Part shown: positions 1 to 6,727 of the stretch, one piece after another
How the letters are laid out: every line of letters starts with the position of its first letter
Position numbering within the stretch: position 1 is the stretch's first letter
Source: a virus
Direction: 5' to 3' (one strand)
DNA: 40,502 nucleotides
Virus record (IMG/VR): IMGVR_UViG_3300036771_000028
Coordinates: 1-40,502 of that record
Notes under the pieces: model-generated
Told to the model about the DNA's origin: nothing
Seen by the model: the letters and a program-made list of their open reading frames with translations, nothing else
Databases searched by the model: none
Translations under genes and position numbers: made by a program

Positions 1-21
1 GTCAGCCGGCGCGTGGCTGAC
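1..21. repeat. 7-bp inverted repeat at the left end
   Basis: GTCAGCC (1-7) and GGCTGAC (15-21) are perfect inverted copies around a 7-base spacer, followed by TAAAAAATT. The A-run lies on the wrong side for a leftward terminator. The position between the HNH gene and the terminase-side genes, exactly at the window end, would fit a packaging or cos-proximal element. That role is inference. Confidence 0.4.
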
Positions 22-52
22 TAAAAAATTGTGACAGCCATGATGCAATCAA

Positions 53-340
53 TTACCATTCAATGCGTGAATGGAATTTAATTAGAGGCTTGTTCCCTCG
101 TGATTGATTGCATTTCTTTTTGCATGTGGGACATCCACTACTACCATGTGATGGTCTCATACCATGTGGGTCTATTGGTTGGTATGGGTCTATGGAGAGT
201 GGTATTAGATGGTCAGCATCCGTGCTGCCAGAGTGGCCGCAGTGTATGCATACGTCACCGTAGATAAGGAACATTGCAGCACGGGCCCTACGATATGGCC
301 TACCTGTGCGATGCTTTCTATTGGCAATTGTGCGCGGCAT
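53..340 (-). CDS. HNH endonuclease
   Basis: This small (95 aa) HNH nuclease is predicted to nick or cut DNA with a beta-beta-alpha metal finger. Visible features are a zinc knuckle pair C31-x2-C34 and C70-x2-C73, the catalytic DADH motif (His44) and CNQSRGNK, which supplies the Asn of the fold. Phage HNH proteins of this size often lie beside the terminase and assist cleavage of packaged DNA. If the molecule circularises, this gene lies next to the methyltransferase, ligase and terminase genes at the right end. The coding DNA is visibly more AT-rich than its neighbours, with long T and A runs, which suggests separate acquisition. The ribosome site is weak (AGAGCG). The family call is secure. 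The packaging role is inferred from position. Confidence 0.85.
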   Translation of the reverse strand: MPRTIANRKHRTGRPYRRARAAMFLIYGDVCIHCGHSGSTDADHLIPLSIDPYQPIDPHGMRPSHGSSGCPTCKKKCNQSRGNKPLIKFHSRIEW

Positions 341-355
341 TGGCGCTCTAATTGG

Positions 356-688
356 TTAGTCGGTTACTACTACAATGCCGCATGGAATGAGGGGGATCTC
401 TGGGCTGTCAGTGATCTGTACCCAGAGCATGTATGTACCAGCAGTAGGTGTTATTACACCACTAGGCCCTACCAACACTCTGGCCTTATATGTGGTGGGG
501 CTGGTGGTGGTATCGGTTTCCCATGAGGCGCTTTTCAGATCACTACTGGTGGGCGAGTCACTGCCTGCCATGAGCGCCATCTTTGCCGTGTCGCCGGTGG
601 GATCTACGGCAGCCCCGGATACGGTGGCACTGATTTTCGACTTGACGTACCAGAGCGCGGATTTCGAGATCACGAGGGGCTGCGGCAT
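356..688 (-). CDS. putative virion protein, beta-rich
   Basis: This 110-residue protein begins MPQPLVISKS. It is rich in Thr, Ser, Val and Gly and has no Cys cluster or membrane segment. Such short all-beta proteins recur in actinophage tail or adsorption modules, and the final segment reading AGTYMLWVQITDSPE is typical of them. An in-frame ATG further upstream (799) would run deep into the neighbouring gene. The ATG at 688 lies 7 bp after the stop of the 696-1529 gene and has GGAAG upstream, so it was chosen. Its neighbours are a DUF4082 tail protein upstream and the HNH gene downstream. A structural role is inferred from composition and context only. Confidence 0.7.
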   Translation of the reverse strand: MPQPLVISKSALWYVKSKISATVSGAAVDPTGDTAKMALMAGSDSPTSSDLKSASWETDTTTSPTTYKARVLVGPSGVITPTAGTYMLWVQITDSPEIPLIPCGIVVVTD

Positions 689-695
689 GGCTTGC

Positions 696-1529
696 TCACA
701 CTTCCGGGGTTCCGGCGGTCCAGGCGACTTGTGGCGGCGCCGCATGCCATGCGACTTCCGGGGCGCCAATAATGAAGTCGATGTCGCGTTGCGGGCCAAG
801 TATCGCGATGGTGAACGAGTCCGTAATGGTCCCGATGTCCGTGAGCGCGGATGCGATGCTGAGCGTCAGCGTGTCGCCGATGGTGCCTGTTTCCGTCTGA
901 CCGGACTGCATCGCGACGGCTGGCGCGTCTGTGACTGTTCCGGCATCGGTGAGCGCACCCGATGCGGCAATGCTCACAGCATCGGTTGCCGTGGCCGTGT
1001 CGGTCTCATCGACGTTGACCGTGCCGGTACCAACGGTGAAGAGTACGTCAGCGAAGTAGCATGATGCGCCGAATGTCTGCTCAGGGAATGCCGCTGTGGC
1101 GCCTACATGAAATTTGCCGTTGGTATTGGGCGTGATGACGTCATTGGCGATGGCTGTTAGGTGGCCGTTGGTTATGCCCGATGATGCGAATAGGCCGCTA
1201 GTTGCGACATACCAATCGGGGGTTAATACGGCTGCCACATACAGCGTACCGGCGGTAATGTTGACGGGGCTGGCGAAGTTAACCGTATTCCATGTGCCCG
1301 CCGTTGGGCTGACGAATGTGGCGCGTGCCAACTCGCTGCCGGTCGTATCTGTCGTGTAGCTGTAGAGCAGTCCTACGGCCGATGCGGGGAGCGTACTGGG
1401 AAAGTACCAGCGAATGCCGGTGATCTGTCCGTCAACCGATGCCGTGAAAAGCGTGCCTAGCGTCAGCCCGGGTGCAGCGTCGCTGAAACTGCCCGATGGC
1501 GTCTGAGAGGTAAAGATAGACTCGCTCAT
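696..1529 (-). CDS. DUF4082-domain minor tail protein
   Basis: This 277-residue protein has two parts. Residues 1-165 match the DUF4082 beta-sandwich pattern (SIFTSQTPS start, then a TLGTLFTAS and ITGIRWYFPS core), a domain often found on exposed carbohydrate-facing proteins. Residues 166-260 are low-complexity and built of imperfect repeats with a recurring ALTDxGTxTD unit (GALTDAGTVTD, SALTDIGTITD). The C-terminus holds short repeats of the type PxVAWxA. The arrangement fits a tail tip or fibre protein whose N-terminal domain contacts the host surface. It sits in a tight leftward cluster (8 bp from the upstream gene, 7 bp to the downstream one). The domain call is from pattern recognition; receptor binding is inference. 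Confidence 0.75.
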   Translation of the reverse strand: MSESIFTSQTPSGSFSDAAPGLTLGTLFTASVDGQITGIRWYFPSTLPASAVGLLYSYTTDTTGSELARATFVSPTAGTWNTVNFASPVNITAGTLYVAAVLTPDWYVATSGLFASSGITNGHLTAIANDVITPNTNGKFHVGATAAFPEQTFGASCYFADVLFTVGTGTVNVDETDTATATDAVSIAASGALTDAGTVTDAPAVAMQSGQTETGTIGDTLTLSIASALTDIGTITDSFTIAILGPQRDIDFIIGAPEVAWHAAPPQVAWTAGTPEV

Positions 1530-1536
1530 GCGAGCC

Positions 1537-2031
1537 TTATGCGGCGCTGAGTGTCAGTGACAGTACCCATGTGTCAGTGGTTTTGCTGCCGTGGTCGGCC
1601 ACTTTCCTGTTGAGCATGCGGCCGCTCGTGCTGGCGTTGAATAGCCCGAATTCCTGCCAACTGAAATTCGCGTCACTCGTCCCGAATGTGCTGCGGAACA
1701 CGATCGAAGCGTTACCCGATGCCGTACCGTCCGTGTGCTGCGGGTACGTCGAATCCATGGCCTTGCGGAGTTTGTTGGTACTGGCTTGCAGGTCCGTTTG
1801 AGTGGCTGCGGCCACCGTAGTCGAATCGCCCACACCTAGGTACGCATTGGTGTTGTCGTACGCAGTGACGCCGGTGCCTATGAGCCGCTCCCAGAGTGCG
1901 GAAGCACCGCCATACATGAGTAGGTTGCCGCCGAATTCGACCACATCGAGCAGTGACGCATCGGACACATCATCGCCACGGTACTTGTGGATGTGCCACG
2001 TGGCGCGACGGTACGTCACCGAGTCAAGCAT
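1537..2031 (-). CDS. putative tail fibre / tail protein
   Basis: This 164-residue protein starts MLDSVTYRRATWHIHK. A longer reading from 2145 is possible, but the ATG at 2031 has a good ribosome site (GGGAG, 8 bases upstream) and avoids the hairpin at 2067-2110. The motif WQEFGLFNASTSGRMLNRK followed by a beta-rich end is common in phage proteins at the end of tail modules. These proteins describe a virion-exposed lattice of Asn, Ser and Thr. It heads the short leftward cluster 1537 to 53. No enzymatic motif is visible. A tail role is inferred. Confidence 0.7.
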   Translation of the reverse strand: MLDSVTYRRATWHIHKYRGDDVSDASLLDVVEFGGNLLMYGGASALWERLIGTGVTAYDNTNAYLGVGDSTTVAAATQTDLQASTNKLRKAMDSTYPQHTDGTASGNASIVFRSTFGTSDANFSWQEFGLFNASTSGRMLNRKVADHGSKTTDTWVLSLTLSAA

Positions 2032-2066
2032 GGGCGCAACTCCCAATGATGGGGCAGAAGTGGAGA

Positions 2067-2110
2067 GCGGGGGGTACGTGCGATGAAGCTCGCATTCCGG
2101 TACCCCCCGC
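2067..2110. terminator. Strong hairpin between replication and tail genes
   Basis: GCGGGGGGTAC (2067-2077) and GTACCCCCCGC (2100-2110) form a perfect 11-bp stem. Inside it TGCGA (2079-2083) and TCGCA (2090-2094) give a second 5-bp stem. No U-run follows on either strand. It lies in the 235-base gap 2032-2266 upstream of the tail gene. It may be an attenuator, an RNA processing site or a rho-assisted terminator separating the replication transcript from the tail cluster. The rest of the gap shows nothing else recognisable. Confidence 0.55.
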
Positions 2111-2266
2111 CCATGTTCCCCGCCCGGAAATGCGGCCGCAGTCACGGGTAACGGGGTGAAGGGGAGTCGCTACCGCCCGATCTTGGCGGTCCGATGCCGC
2201 ACCGCGTGGCGCTCCCTCATTGGCTGTCATTATCCGGCATGGTTACGGCTTTTCGCAGCCGAATCG

Positions 2267-2443
2267 CTAATCCCGTTCACGATTCACTCTTTCGAGCGCT
2301 CTTTCTCCTATCCAGAGCAGCAACTCGGCTAGCAGCGTCTCTATCCGGCGCCGCCGATTCCGATGCGCTGTGACCACCGCTCGATGCGCCGCCATTGCCG
2401 CTTGATACGCCTCTTCCCTGCGCTGATCCCGATCCGCCGACAT
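2267..2443 (-). CDS. small hypothetical protein, Arg-rich helix
   Basis: This 58-residue protein begins MSADRDQRREEAYQ. It is strongly helical, with an Arg-rich middle (RNRRRR) and an amphipathic C-terminal half containing LLAELLLWIGERALERV. Its ATG at 2443 is one base past the TGA of the upstream gene (2445), so translation is coupled. Charge and size would fit a small nucleic-acid- or protein-binding accessory factor. No family was recognised. It is the last gene of the replication cluster, before a 235-base gap with a hairpin. Confidence 0.6.
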   Translation of the reverse strand: MSADRDQRREEAYQAAMAAHRAVVTAHRNRRRRIETLLAELLLWIGERALERVNRERD

Positions 2444-2444
2444 G

Positions 2445-2696
2445 TCAGCCCGGACCAATGCCGGCGCGGCGCGCGGCTTGCTGCTGCATCGTTTCCCGCC
2501 AGATCTTCTGAGTGCAGATATTGCAGTCGTCTGCCTCGCCGATGTGCGCCGATGCGATGTGAAGCGCCAGCCGATCGGCCATGAACCGCACCACATCCGT
2601 TGAGCTTCCCGTGTCCAGCTCCGCTCGCACCAGATCAGCGACTGCCCATGCTGCGGCGCCGGCCGCCCGCGTTACCGGACTCTCTTTTGTCGCCAT
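2445..2696 (-). CDS. small hypothetical protein
   Basis: This 83-residue protein begins MATKESPVTRAAG. The start at 2696 is favoured over 2771 because AACGGGGGTATGGC precedes it; a similar G-rich box precedes the genes starting at 7351 and 8923. The middle is helical (AAWAVADLVRAEL). The C-terminal third contains ADDCNICTQKIWRE, a single CxxC flanked by acidic residues. It overlaps the upstream gene by 25 bp. The sequence looks coding but its function is unknown. Such helical proteins with a single CxxC are frequent in actinophage early operons. Confidence 0.65.
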   Translation of the reverse strand: MATKESPVTRAAGAAAWAVADLVRAELDTGSSTDVVRFMADRLALHIASAHIGEADDCNICTQKIWRETMQQQAARRAGIGPG

Positions 2697-2878
2697 GCCA
2701 TACCCCCGTTCATGTCCTGTATCTGCACGTCGATCAGTTCGACCATTTGAGCGTTCCGCCAGTCGACCCATTGAAGTCGCCAGCGCTCGAGCATTGCCAG
2801 CCCATCATCAAACTCTGACACGATTGACGCGAAGTCATTGCCCGTTTCGACTAGACGCTGACTGATCAGATTTGCCAT
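2672..2878 (-). CDS. small hypothetical protein
   Basis: This 68-residue protein begins MANLISQRLVETG. It is predominantly helical, with several aromatic residues (RWRLQWVDWRN), no Cys cluster and no membrane span. The ATG at 2878 is preceded by CTGGGGGCGCCCAC. It overlaps the genes on both sides (44 bp upstream, 25 bp downstream), consistent with a compact polycistronic message. No family was recognised. Confidence 0.6.
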   Translation of the reverse strand: MANLISQRLVETGNDFASIVSEFDDGLAMLERWRLQWVDWRNAQMVELIDVQIQDMNGGMAWRQKRVR

Positions 2879-3008
2879 GTGGGCGCCCCCAGAGCAGGAT
2901 TGCGATTCGTTGCCGCCGTACCGGTGAGAGCTTCGGCGGGTTGGCTAGGAGTCGGGCGATGCTGGCACGTGCCACGTCCGCATCGGTGAGCGTTGCTGGC
3001 GCGGTCAC
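2835..3008 (-). CDS. small hypothetical protein coupled to RusA
   Basis: This 57-residue protein starts at a GTG whose last two bases overlap the TGA of the RusA gene (GTGA, 3005-3008). That is a coupling signal used repeatedly in this genome. The sequence has a helical segment reading DADVARASIARLLANPP, then KLSPVRRQRIAILL, a pattern common in tiny actinophage proteins that follow resolvase or repressor genes. A longer in-frame reading up to 3221 would overlap RusA almost completely and is rejected. Function is unknown. Confidence 0.55.
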   Translation of the reverse strand: MTAPATLTDADVARASIARLLANPPKLSPVRRQRIAILLWGRPHGKSDQSASSRNGQ

Positions 3009-3520
3009 GGTAGGCACGCGAAGTCTCGGCCGGTGCCGTAGTGCGCGCCAGCAAGAACGTTGCCAGCGTCGGAGCGGGCCAGCCTCGCCACGTCTGCCCG
3101 CGCGGCCTCTGCGGCGGTCCACACGGCCACAGAAACCCCCGGGCCACCCAGCGCACCGGGCGAACCTTCGTAGAGCTTCTGGAGCCGCACGTAGCCGACC
3201 ACCCGCGCGTCGTCGACCCACACCCGCGCGTCGGTCATGCTGTCCTCAACCGCCCGACACAGCTTGGATAGGTCCGGCACCCGGTCCGGCAAGTCGCGGG
3301 TAACCGTCTTCGGCCGAGGCATGGTAAATACCATGGCGCAAATGAGCGGGCCATCCAACGGTAGTGGCTCATTCAATTCGCGCATCATTGCGAGTGCGGC
3401 AATGCGCACCGTTTCCCGCCACGGCTTTAACCGCTTACTCGCTTCAATCATTACGCCATTGCCAACATGTCTTTTACTGCCTTGTGGCGCCGGGTGCCCG
3501 TGTGCGATGAATGACAACAT
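3005..3520 (-). CDS. RusA-family Holliday junction resolvase
   Basis: This 171-residue endodeoxyribonuclease is predicted to resolve four-way DNA junctions during replication and recombination. The N-terminal GHPAPQGSKRHVGNG is typical of the Gram-positive phage RusA group. The central strand PLICAMVFTMPRPK leads to the active-site region VPDLSKLCRAVEDSM (about residues 81-95) and WVDDARVV (101-108). Asp83, Asp93 and Asp103/104 are available for metal binding. The usual PDxDKL reads PDLSKL, so one acidic position is Ser85. The ATG shares one base with the upstream stop (TGATG). It sits with PrimPol and the Cas4-like exonuclease in a replication-recombination operon. Confidence 0.85.
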   Translation of the reverse strand: MLSFIAHGHPAPQGSKRHVGNGVMIEASKRLKPWRETVRIAALAMMRELNEPLPLDGPLICAMVFTMPRPKTVTRDLPDRVPDLSKLCRAVEDSMTDARVWVDDARVVGYVRLQKLYEGSPGALGGPGVSVAVWTAAEAARADVARLARSDAGNVLAGAHYGTGRDFACLP

Positions 3521-3870
3521 CAGAATGGAATCCCCTCGTTTGTGGAGTCCGGTTCTAATGCTTCCGATTCGGCTGCCGATTCATGTCGTATGAAATGCTG
3601 CCCGCATATGTGCGCCGGCATGGTCGGGCCACGTATCCGCATCATGTGTGCACGCTGCGGCGGCGCGAGCGGCACCAGCTCTCGGCCGCCGCACATCAGT
3701 CGGTAGAGCCGTCGGCCGGTGATGGTGGCTGCCAGGATCTCCGGCGCTGTGAGTGCCACCGGGTCGACCCGTGTCCGGAACCCTTCGACCATCGCGCCCA
3801 GGACTACGGCTCCGCAGCGATGGCATCGGCTAGGTGTGACTGGCGTGGAAATGAGATGTTGACCGCTCAT
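3520..3870 (-). CDS. putative zinc-ribbon protein
   Basis: This 116-residue protein begins MSGQHLISTPVTPSRCHRCG. It has CHRC near residue 16, a central MCGGRE segment and a C-terminal HICGQHFIRH. Four Cys and several His could bind one or two zinc ions. It ends in an acidic tail. It is the first gene downstream of the origin-like region in the leftward direction and overlaps the RusA start by one base. Its role may be DNA binding during replication, but that is inference from position. No named family was recognised. Confidence 0.7.
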   Translation of the reverse strand: MSGQHLISTPVTPSRCHRCGAVVLGAMVEGFRTRVDPVALTAPEILAATITGRRLYRLMCGGRELVPLAPPQRAHMMRIRGPTMPAHICGQHFIRHESAAESEALEPDSTNEGIPF

Positions 3871-3898
3871 GGCTGAGCACTTGCCGTTGCTTGCGCAA

Positions 3899-3934
3899 CG
3901 CGAGACGCGTGTACTACGTACACGCGATCTCGCG
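3899..3934. repeat. Long interrupted palindrome in the origin region
   Basis: CGCGAGA (3899-3905) pairs with TCTCGCG (3928-3934). Inside, GCGTGTAC (3907-3914) pairs with GTACACGC (3918-3925) across the triplet TAC. This gives 15 paired bases with one short internal asymmetry. In single-stranded form it could be a hairpin priming or protein-binding site, analogous to single-strand initiation sites. That use is inference. Confidence 0.6.
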
Positions 3935-4085
3935 ATGTTGCGCCAAGCGCAACGTCAAAGCGAGTGCTGTTGTTGCACGCAACGAGTGTGCAACGTGACG
4001 CAACTATAGGCTGTTTCCGCAGGTCAGAGCGTTGCGTGAGATCAACTAGGCGTGTAACTAAATGATGGCCATCACTTAAGGTTCC

Positions 4086-4105
4086 TGTGGATAACCTGTG
4101 GATAA
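4086..4105 (-). promoter_or_regulatory. Two tandem DnaA boxes
   Basis: TGTGGATAA occurs at 4086-4094 and again at 4097-4105, separated by CC. The complement TTATCCACA is the universal bacterial DnaA-box consensus, matched 9/9 in both copies. The 11-bp centre-to-centre spacing is one helical turn, so two DnaA molecules would load on the same face. This implies the phage origin recruits the host initiator. Confidence 0.8.
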
Positions 4106-4152
4106 CTTCCATGGTTGCGTGGCGTTGCGTGGCACAGATGATCTTGTGCAAC

Positions 4153-6168
4153 TTAGTCACCGCCATCGCTGTAAAATGGCCCCTGACCTGCGGATTCCTC
4201 GCGTGAAGGTGTCGCACGCCATACCCGCAGCCGATCCGTGCCCGATTCGATGGCCCGGCCGGAGCTGGTCAGTTCCCGCAGCGCGCGCCATAGCGTTGAC
4301 CTGTGAACGATCTTCAGCTCTGCTGCGATTTGCGGTCCGGACAGCGCCGAGCCACCGGCGTCGACCAGCAGGGACAGCACGCGCACGGCCACCGGCGACA
4401 CTGCCTCGCTGTCGCTGGCCGACTCGATCACGATGCTGTCGTACAGCCGGCGCCGGCGCAACCATCGGCTAGCCCCCGCTTCACCATCCTTCACCTTCTT
4501 CCGCTTCAATTCGATGAGATCTGTTTCTGATTCCCCGCTCAATACCAATACCTCGTCGACGTTTGCTTCTAATTGGTAGCCGCCCCGGGTGCGGCTATTG
4601 TCACTCCAGCCGGGATGGTGAATGAGTAATGCGGTTGCTTGCAAATCGCTGGCCAAGTCGCTTAGTCGGCGGGTCATTAATGCGGCGTCTTTTGTTTCGT
4701 CCGCGTCCGGGGCCAGTGATGAAAACGTGTCCAGCACGATCAGTCCGGCGTCTAATTCGGCGGCTTGCGTGCGCAGTTCCTGCCATGTCTTTATCGCGTT
4801 CAGCGACTCTGGCCGAACCGCAAATATCAGTTCATCGTCTTCTATGGGACGCCCCCATGCCTGCTCCCATGCGCTGACCCGAGCGTTCAGCCCGGACGCA
4901 CCCTCGCCCACCACGTACAGCACGCGCCGCCGCTCCACGTGCTGCCCGAGCCACACCAAACCGCTCGCCACACTGCACGCCCAGGACAGCGCTACGAACG
5001 TCTTCCCTACCCCGGTGCTCCCTACCAGCACTACGGCGGAGCGTTGCGACAGCACACCCGTAATCAGCGGTTCGACGCGTGGCAGCGCTCGCAGTTCACT
5101 GCGCCGCACGAGTGATGCGGCGAATCCCTGCGCCCGTTCCTGCGGCGCGTCGCCGAGTATGGGTATGAACGGTGTCAGCGTCAGCTCTGCCGCCTCGCGC
5201 TGCTGCCCGAAACCCAGCTGCGCCAGTTCCCGGGCCGCCGCAGCATGATCCCCGTTGTGGTGCAGTACGGCGTACGCCCCAAACTTTGTGTAGGGAGTTT
5301 CCGTGTCAAATTGCGTGCTGCTGCTGAAGACAAACAAGCGGTTTCGATCGTTGGCTTTGCCGGTTGTGGCGCTGATCCCCCGGTCTTTTCCTGGCCTGCG
5401 CCACGTGCTGTATCCGTCCTCGTTCCCGCTGACGCATGTCCAGCCGGCGCCGCCCAGCAACATGGAGCTGTCCCATGACACGCGCGCCTCGAAATCGTCG
5501 CCCGGTGACAGCCCCTCGCGCGGGCTGCTGTGCGTTGCGGCCGCCGGAGCTGACGCCGATACAGATGGTGGCGATTCGTCCAGTAGCCGGAACAGCCGAT
5601 GCAGTTCATTGCGTTCGGCCATGGTGAACCATGGGACGCGTCCGGGTTGGCCGGTGATGATTTGCCATGCTTGCCCGCTGGGATGCACAGTGCCGTGTGA
5701 TGGGGCCACAATGACGTAGCCCCCCTCCCCGCGTGTTTCGGCCAGCACCTGCATACGTGAATCGCGGGCCAGTTTGGTGTTGCCGGGAATGATTTCGGCA
5801 TCTGTGATGCGGTACAGCCAATGGAACCCACCACTGGGTGAACGTTCCCAATATCCGCAGATGAGTCGGTCCCATAGGTCTTTCACTCCGGCGACCGTTG
5901 CCGCTTCTGTGAGCGCCGCCAGCGCCCCCGATTCGGCTGCCCTTCCCTCCAACTCCAGCATTTCGAGATTGCCGCTCACACCACCGCAAACCAGGCCAAC
6001 GCCGGTGAAGTTTGACAGCGCATACCATTCTTCAATCTGCCAGCGTGCCGGACGCAAGCGCGTGTATTGCTGCCATGCGGTTGCCGGCGCTTTACTGCCA
6101 TCTTCGCGGGGCGGTATGACACATGCGCCAGCGTCATGCCATGCCAGTGCGGCGGCGCGCGTGTCCAT
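4153..6168 (-). CDS. Bifunctional PrimPol-helicase (replication protein)
   Basis: This 671-residue replication protein combines three parts. Residues 1-200 form an archaeo-eukaryotic primase-polymerase (PrimPol) domain with PSGGFHWLY (111-119) and RGEGGYVIVAPS (146-157). The usual DxD metal motif reads as acidic ELE in MLELEGR (70-76). Residues 365-600 are a RepA/DnaB-like ATPase with Walker A GSTGVGKT (383-390), Walker B LIVLD (476-480) and an IHHPG motif. A C-terminal winged-helix-like segment follows (SGPQIAAELKIVHRSTLWRAL). It should prime and unwind DNA at the origin adjoining its 3' end. The start at 6168 is 2 bp past the upstream stop. No separate DNA polymerase is visible, so elongation probably uses the host enzyme. 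Confidence 0.88.
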   Translation of the reverse strand: MDTRAAALAWHDAGACVIPPREDGSKAPATAWQQYTRLRPARWQIEEWYALSNFTGVGLVCGGVSGNLEMLELEGRAAESGALAALTEAATVAGVKDLWDRLICGYWERSPSGGFHWLYRITDAEIIPGNTKLARDSRMQVLAETRGEGGYVIVAPSHGTVHPSGQAWQIITGQPGRVPWFTMAERNELHRLFRLLDESPPSVSASAPAAATHSSPREGLSPGDDFEARVSWDSSMLLGGAGWTCVSGNEDGYSTWRRPGKDRGISATTGKANDRNRLFVFSSSTQFDTETPYTKFGAYAVLHHNGDHAAAARELAQLGFGQQREAAELTLTPFIPILGDAPQERAQGFAASLVRRSELRALPRVEPLITGVLSQRSAVVLVGSTGVGKTFVALSWACSVASGLVWLGQHVERRRVLYVVGEGASGLNARVSAWEQAWGRPIEDDELIFAVRPESLNAIKTWQELRTQAAELDAGLIVLDTFSSLAPDADETKDAALMTRRLSDLASDLQATALLIHHPGWSDNSRTRGGYQLEANVDEVLVLSGESETDLIELKRKKVKDGEAGASRWLRRRRLYDSIVIESASDSEAVSPVAVRVLSLLVDAGGSALSGPQIAAELKIVHRSTLWRALRELTSSGRAIESGTDRLRVWRATPSREESAGQGPFYSDGGD

Positions 6169-6170
6169 GG

Positions 6171-6638
6171 TCAGCGCTTGCCCGGATCGTCGATCGGCGC
6201 GTCTTGCGTGAGGATTTCATGAAACGTTTTCGCGAGTAGCCGGGCGAATTCGACCGCGTACGAATCGACGTGTACCGGCGCCTCGCACAGCAACTCTTCT
6301 AATGCGGTCAGGGTGGCTTCGACCATATCGGCGAGTACCCAATAGGGCACGATTTCTACCCGGGTGGCTCCGTCGTGTCCGTGGATGCGGCGCACGTCCC
6401 GCAAATCTTTGTGAATGTTGACGGAGTTGACTTCGCCGCGCCAACGCATCGCAACCCCGCCCCCGGCCGCCGGCGGAAATATGCAGCCGTCGGCAACTAC
6501 CCCCGTACCGCTGACGCCGGTTGGGTCTTCATCCCGGCGCAGAATGAATGTGGAGGTGGCCGGTACGCGTGAGTCCAGCCATGCGCGTACCGCTTCGATT
6601 CGGTCGTTCGTTTCGTATTCCTCGGGTGATTCCAGCAT
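6171..6638 (-). CDS. hypothetical protein with HGHxGxTR motif
   Basis: This 155-residue protein begins MLESPEEYETNDRI. The ATG at 6638 is favoured over 6797, which would overlap the upstream gene and read through the hairpin at 6677-6717; GCGGGGTTACACGTG precedes 6638. The N-terminus is a helix followed by TSTFILRRDEDPTGVSGTG. A beta-rich core, VAMRWRGEVNSVNIHKDL, then IHGHDGATRVEIVPY, forms a small module common in actinobacterial phage and prophage proteins of unknown function. The C-terminus is helical. It lies 2 bp upstream of the PrimPol-helicase and is likely co-translated, suggesting an accessory replication role. Confidence 0.7.
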   Translation of the reverse strand: MLESPEEYETNDRIEAVRAWLDSRVPATSTFILRRDEDPTGVSGTGVVADGCIFPPAAGGGVAMRWRGEVNSVNIHKDLRDVRRIHGHDGATRVEIVPYWVLADMVEATLTALEELLCEAPVHVDSYAVEFARLLAKTFHEILTQDAPIDDPGKR

Positions 6639-6676
6639 CACGTGTAACCCCGCATTTCCCGAAAGTCGAATGGGTG

Positions 6677-6717
6677 CGGAACGGGGCGCGCCCCCGTACA
6701 TATCGCGCCCCGTTCCG
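6677..6717. terminator. 14-bp hairpin between two replication genes
   Basis: CGGAACGGGGCGCG (6677-6690) and CGCGCCCCGTTCCG (6704-6717) are perfect inverted copies with a 13-base loop. The gap 6639-6727 lies between leftward genes and has no U-run after the stem. It is more likely an attenuator or mRNA-stabilising hairpin after the highly expressed-looking 6728-7351 gene than a full terminator. Confidence 0.6.
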
Positions 6718-6727
6718 TGAGTTGCTG

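Larger units (their letters stand above)
3880..4152. other. Probable replication origin with iterons and DnaA boxes
   Basis: This non-coding gap lies between the 3' end of the PrimPol-helicase gene (4153) and the zinc-ribbon gene. The pentamer GTTGC or its complement GCAAC occurs twelve times (3886, 3895, 3937, 3949, 3972, 3979, 3990, 4000, 4031, 4114, 4124, 4148), several times as back-to-back pairs such as GTTGCGC-CAA-GCGCAAC (3937-3953). Two perfect DnaA boxes lie at 4086-4094 and 4097-4105. There is a 12-bp palindrome TGATGGCCATCA (4063-4074) and a long interrupted palindrome at 3899-3934. Iterons with DnaA boxes beside a primase-helicase gene are the classic layout of a theta-type origin. 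Origin activity is inferred. Confidence 0.75.

Noticed and set aside
375-1064. Rightward 229-codon frame
   Set aside because: It is antisense to two tail genes, lacks a ribosome site and has shadow-type composition rich in Arg, Gly and Cys.
3867-4217. Leftward 116-codon frame across the origin-like region
   Set aside because: It has no start signal, overlaps the PrimPol 3' end, and its sequence is explained by the iteron and DnaA-box DNA.
4622-5248. Rightward 208-codon frame
   Set aside because: It is antisense to the ATPase domain of the PrimPol-helicase. Ser/Ala/Arg-rich text is typical of a reversed GC-rich gene.
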